In this document: one piece after another, positions 27,379-28,141 of the stretch | Numbering within the stretch: the stretch's first letter is position 1 | How the letters are laid out: each line of letters starts with the position of its first letter | Virus record (IMG/VR): IMGVR_UViG_3300007538_000128 | Span: 1 to 28,141 of that record | Length of the DNA: 28,141 nt | Direction: 5' to 3' (one strand) | DNA from: a virus | Notes under the pieces: model-generated | The model's database searches: none | What the model was told of the DNA's origin: nothing | The model's input: the letters and a program-made list of their open reading frames with translations, nothing else | Position numbers and translations under genes: made by a program

Positions 27379-27428
27379 AGCGGGGCTTCTGGGGTGGGCG
27401 CACATCTTCTTACGACGGTGGCGTATGA
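27379..27428 (+). repeat. cassette repeat, copy L
   Basis: First half AGCGGGGCTTCTGGGG, flanked by CCAG/CTGG pairing; second half CTTCTTACGACGGTGGCGTATGA. To its left (27287-27378) there is no gene, only CCGG-rich sequence with GTTCGCCGGCGTTCGCCGG direct repeats. Confidence 0.88.
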
Positions 27429-27470
27429 CGGGGGTACTACCCGACAGCACATCAGTTTCCAGACAGCACA

Positions 27471-27506
27471 AAGGGGCTGGCATACCCGAAGGTACACCAG
27501 CCCCTT
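27471..27506 (-). terminator. strong hairpin, GGTACACC variant
   Basis: AAGGGGCTGGCATACC and GGTACACCAGCCCCTT pair around CGAA with two adjacent mismatches. No U-tract follows on the minus strand (GTGCTGTCT), so it may act as a weak terminator or an mRNA 3' end stabiliser. It follows the gene ending at 27526. Confidence 0.65.
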
Positions 27507-27525
27507 GTGGGTGGGTTTTGGGGGT

Positions 27526-27744
27526 TTAGTTACCCTTGGCGAGCATTGAGCGAAGCGTCTGACGGAGAGCGTCGGCAAGAGTTCCCTTTGCCTGCCCGAA
27601 GTCAAGTACGGCTTCGTCATCACCTTGGAAACGAAGCGACGAAACCATTTGGTTCGTCTTGGTTGCGAGCGTGGTTAGACGGACACGCTTGCGTTGTGGG
27701 TGTTGCGACGGTTGGCAGTTATTTCCGTCATTGGGGCTAGCCAA
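27526..27744 (-). CDS. small protein, unknown, uncertain start
   Basis: The open frame runs from a TTG at 27744 (72 residues) and overlaps the upstream gene by 70 bases. The first ATG is at 27648 (40 residues). The part after the overlap (RVRLTTLATKTNQMVSSLRF, then GQAKGTLADALRQTLRSMLAKGN) looks coding. A frameshift product with the upstream gene is possible but no slippery heptamer stands out. Confidence 0.55.
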   Translation of the reverse strand: MASPNDGNNCQPSQHPQRKRVRLTTLATKTNQMVSSLRFQGDDEAVLDFGQAKGTLADALRQTLRSMLAKGN

Positions 27745-28016
27745 CCGACTGTCTCGCAGACAAGAGCAACTTCGTTTTCAGCCAGCGTGTGAGTAAGGGC
27801 AACATTTTCCAGACCCACATACACATCTGGGTATGCGTCTAGGTGACGAACGAAACCGTCTGCCGACAAAGCGAACATCTGAGCAGACGAACGCTCAAAC
27901 TCGTCTAGTTTCTTGACGGTTGCCAACTCTTGTAGTGCTTTCTCTGCCGAAGTCACCAATGCTTCTAGGTCTTGGTGGTTCAGGCGTTTCTTTTCTGTTA
28001 TTGGTTTTTTAGCCAC
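27675..28016 (-). CDS. small helical protein, unknown
   Basis: A 113-residue protein starting at GTG (MAKKPITEKKRLNHQDLEAL) with AAGGGAAG upstream. A basic N-terminus is followed by helices (LVTSAEKALQELATVKKLDEFERSS) and an acidic, Val-rich region (VYVGLENVALTHTLAENEVALVCETVGWL). No family recognised. It has a leader of about 23 nt and is followed in an overlapping frame by the gene ending at 27526. Confidence 0.72.
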   Translation of the reverse strand: MAKKPITEKKRLNHQDLEALVTSAEKALQELATVKKLDEFERSSAQMFALSADGFVRHLDAYPDVYVGLENVALTHTLAENEVALVCETVGWLAPMTEITANRRNTHNASVSV

Positions 28017-28045
28017 TTTACTTCCCTTCTGTGAGTGGTACTTAC

Positions 28046-28099
28046 AAGGTACAAGCAATAGCCACACAAGTCAAGTTTCTTCGTGTGACTTGCGACCAC
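28046..28099 (-). promoter_or_regulatory. promoter plus inverted 17-bp site
   Basis: TTGACT (28074-28069), 17-base spacer, TACCTT (28051-28046). GTGTGACTTGCGACCAC (28083-28099) matches the reverse complement of the iteron at 18281 at most positions and is eight bases beyond the -35. Confidence 0.82.
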
Positions 28100-28103
28100 T
28101 TCA

Positions 28104-28119
28104 TTAGGTTCGCCTAACA
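28104..28119. repeat. TTAGG-ttcg-CCTAA palindrome, third copy
   Basis: TTAGGTTCGCCTAACA is identical over 16 bases to 18377-18392. It lies five bases beyond the 17-bp site of the promoter at 28046, the same neighbourhood as at 18.3 kb. Confidence 0.75.
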
Positions 28120-28141
28120 ACCAAACCTTTCCCACAAGCCG

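Noticed and set aside
17745-27428. CRISPR array
   Set aside because: Repeats are spaced by hundreds to thousands of bases with genes between, the repeat is not uniform, and no cas genes are present.

Overview
The window reads as part of the genome of a double-stranded DNA phage of an actinobacterium. The evidence is a WhiB-type Fe-S regulator (a family essentially confined to Actinobacteria and their phages), an MSMEG_6728-family protein, three tRNA genes, densely packed and overlapping small genes, and a phage nucleotide and replication gene set. No virion structural genes, integrase or lysis genes lie in the window, so lifestyle and morphology cannot be read from it. I cannot name the phage.

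Left part (1-17.2 kb), nucleotide metabolism, replication and regulation. Minus-strand tRNA-Met and tRNA-Val genes come first, followed by a three-gene plus-strand operon headed by a probable PD-(D/E)XK nuclease. After several small regulators or hypotheticals comes a plus-strand block with a complete adenosylcobalamin-dependent ribonucleotide reductase (NrdJ) and a thioredoxin that could reduce it. A long minus-strand block then carries (in transcription order) a DUF932 protein, an acidic protein, WhiB, a zinc-finger/Toprim/RepA-like primase-helicase, an HTH protein and a ParB-like domain protein. A MazG-like pyrophosphatase, an MSMEG_6728 protein, tRNA-Ile(UAU), a PP-loop 'PAPS reductase'-like enzyme and an SNF2-family helicase follow. 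Several very small membrane-protein genes lie in the overlaps.

Right part (17.2-28.1 kb), a regular cassette array. Here the style changes. About a dozen small, mostly unrecognised genes or short operons sit in units of the same design: a promoter with a TTGACA-like -35, a 17-18 bp spacer and a TAnnnT-like -10; a gene that usually begins 6-7 nt after the -10 (leaderless mRNA); an intrinsic terminator, several of which share a GGCGCACC/GGTACGCC hairpin; and then a repeat of about 50 nt. The repeat has a GCGGGGCT half and a CTTCTTCTGACGGTGGCG half. It occurs in ten clear copies plus one degenerate copy, always in the same orientation and always between genes. Seven promoters also carry a 17-bp site (TGTGT-N5-GTCACA-like) 8-10 bp upstream of the -35. 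Four tandem copies of that site, followed by two GTTAGG/CCTAAC palindromes, fill the largest non-coding gap (18.2-18.7 kb), which may be an origin or a master control region.

Three ORFs of only 15-18 codons, each encoding little more than one hydrophobic helix, are built into this array. One is nearly the only content of a predicted transcript of about 145 nt with its own promoter and terminator. The cassette array, its shared repeat, its uniform leaderless promoters and the micro-peptides are the most unusual content of the window.
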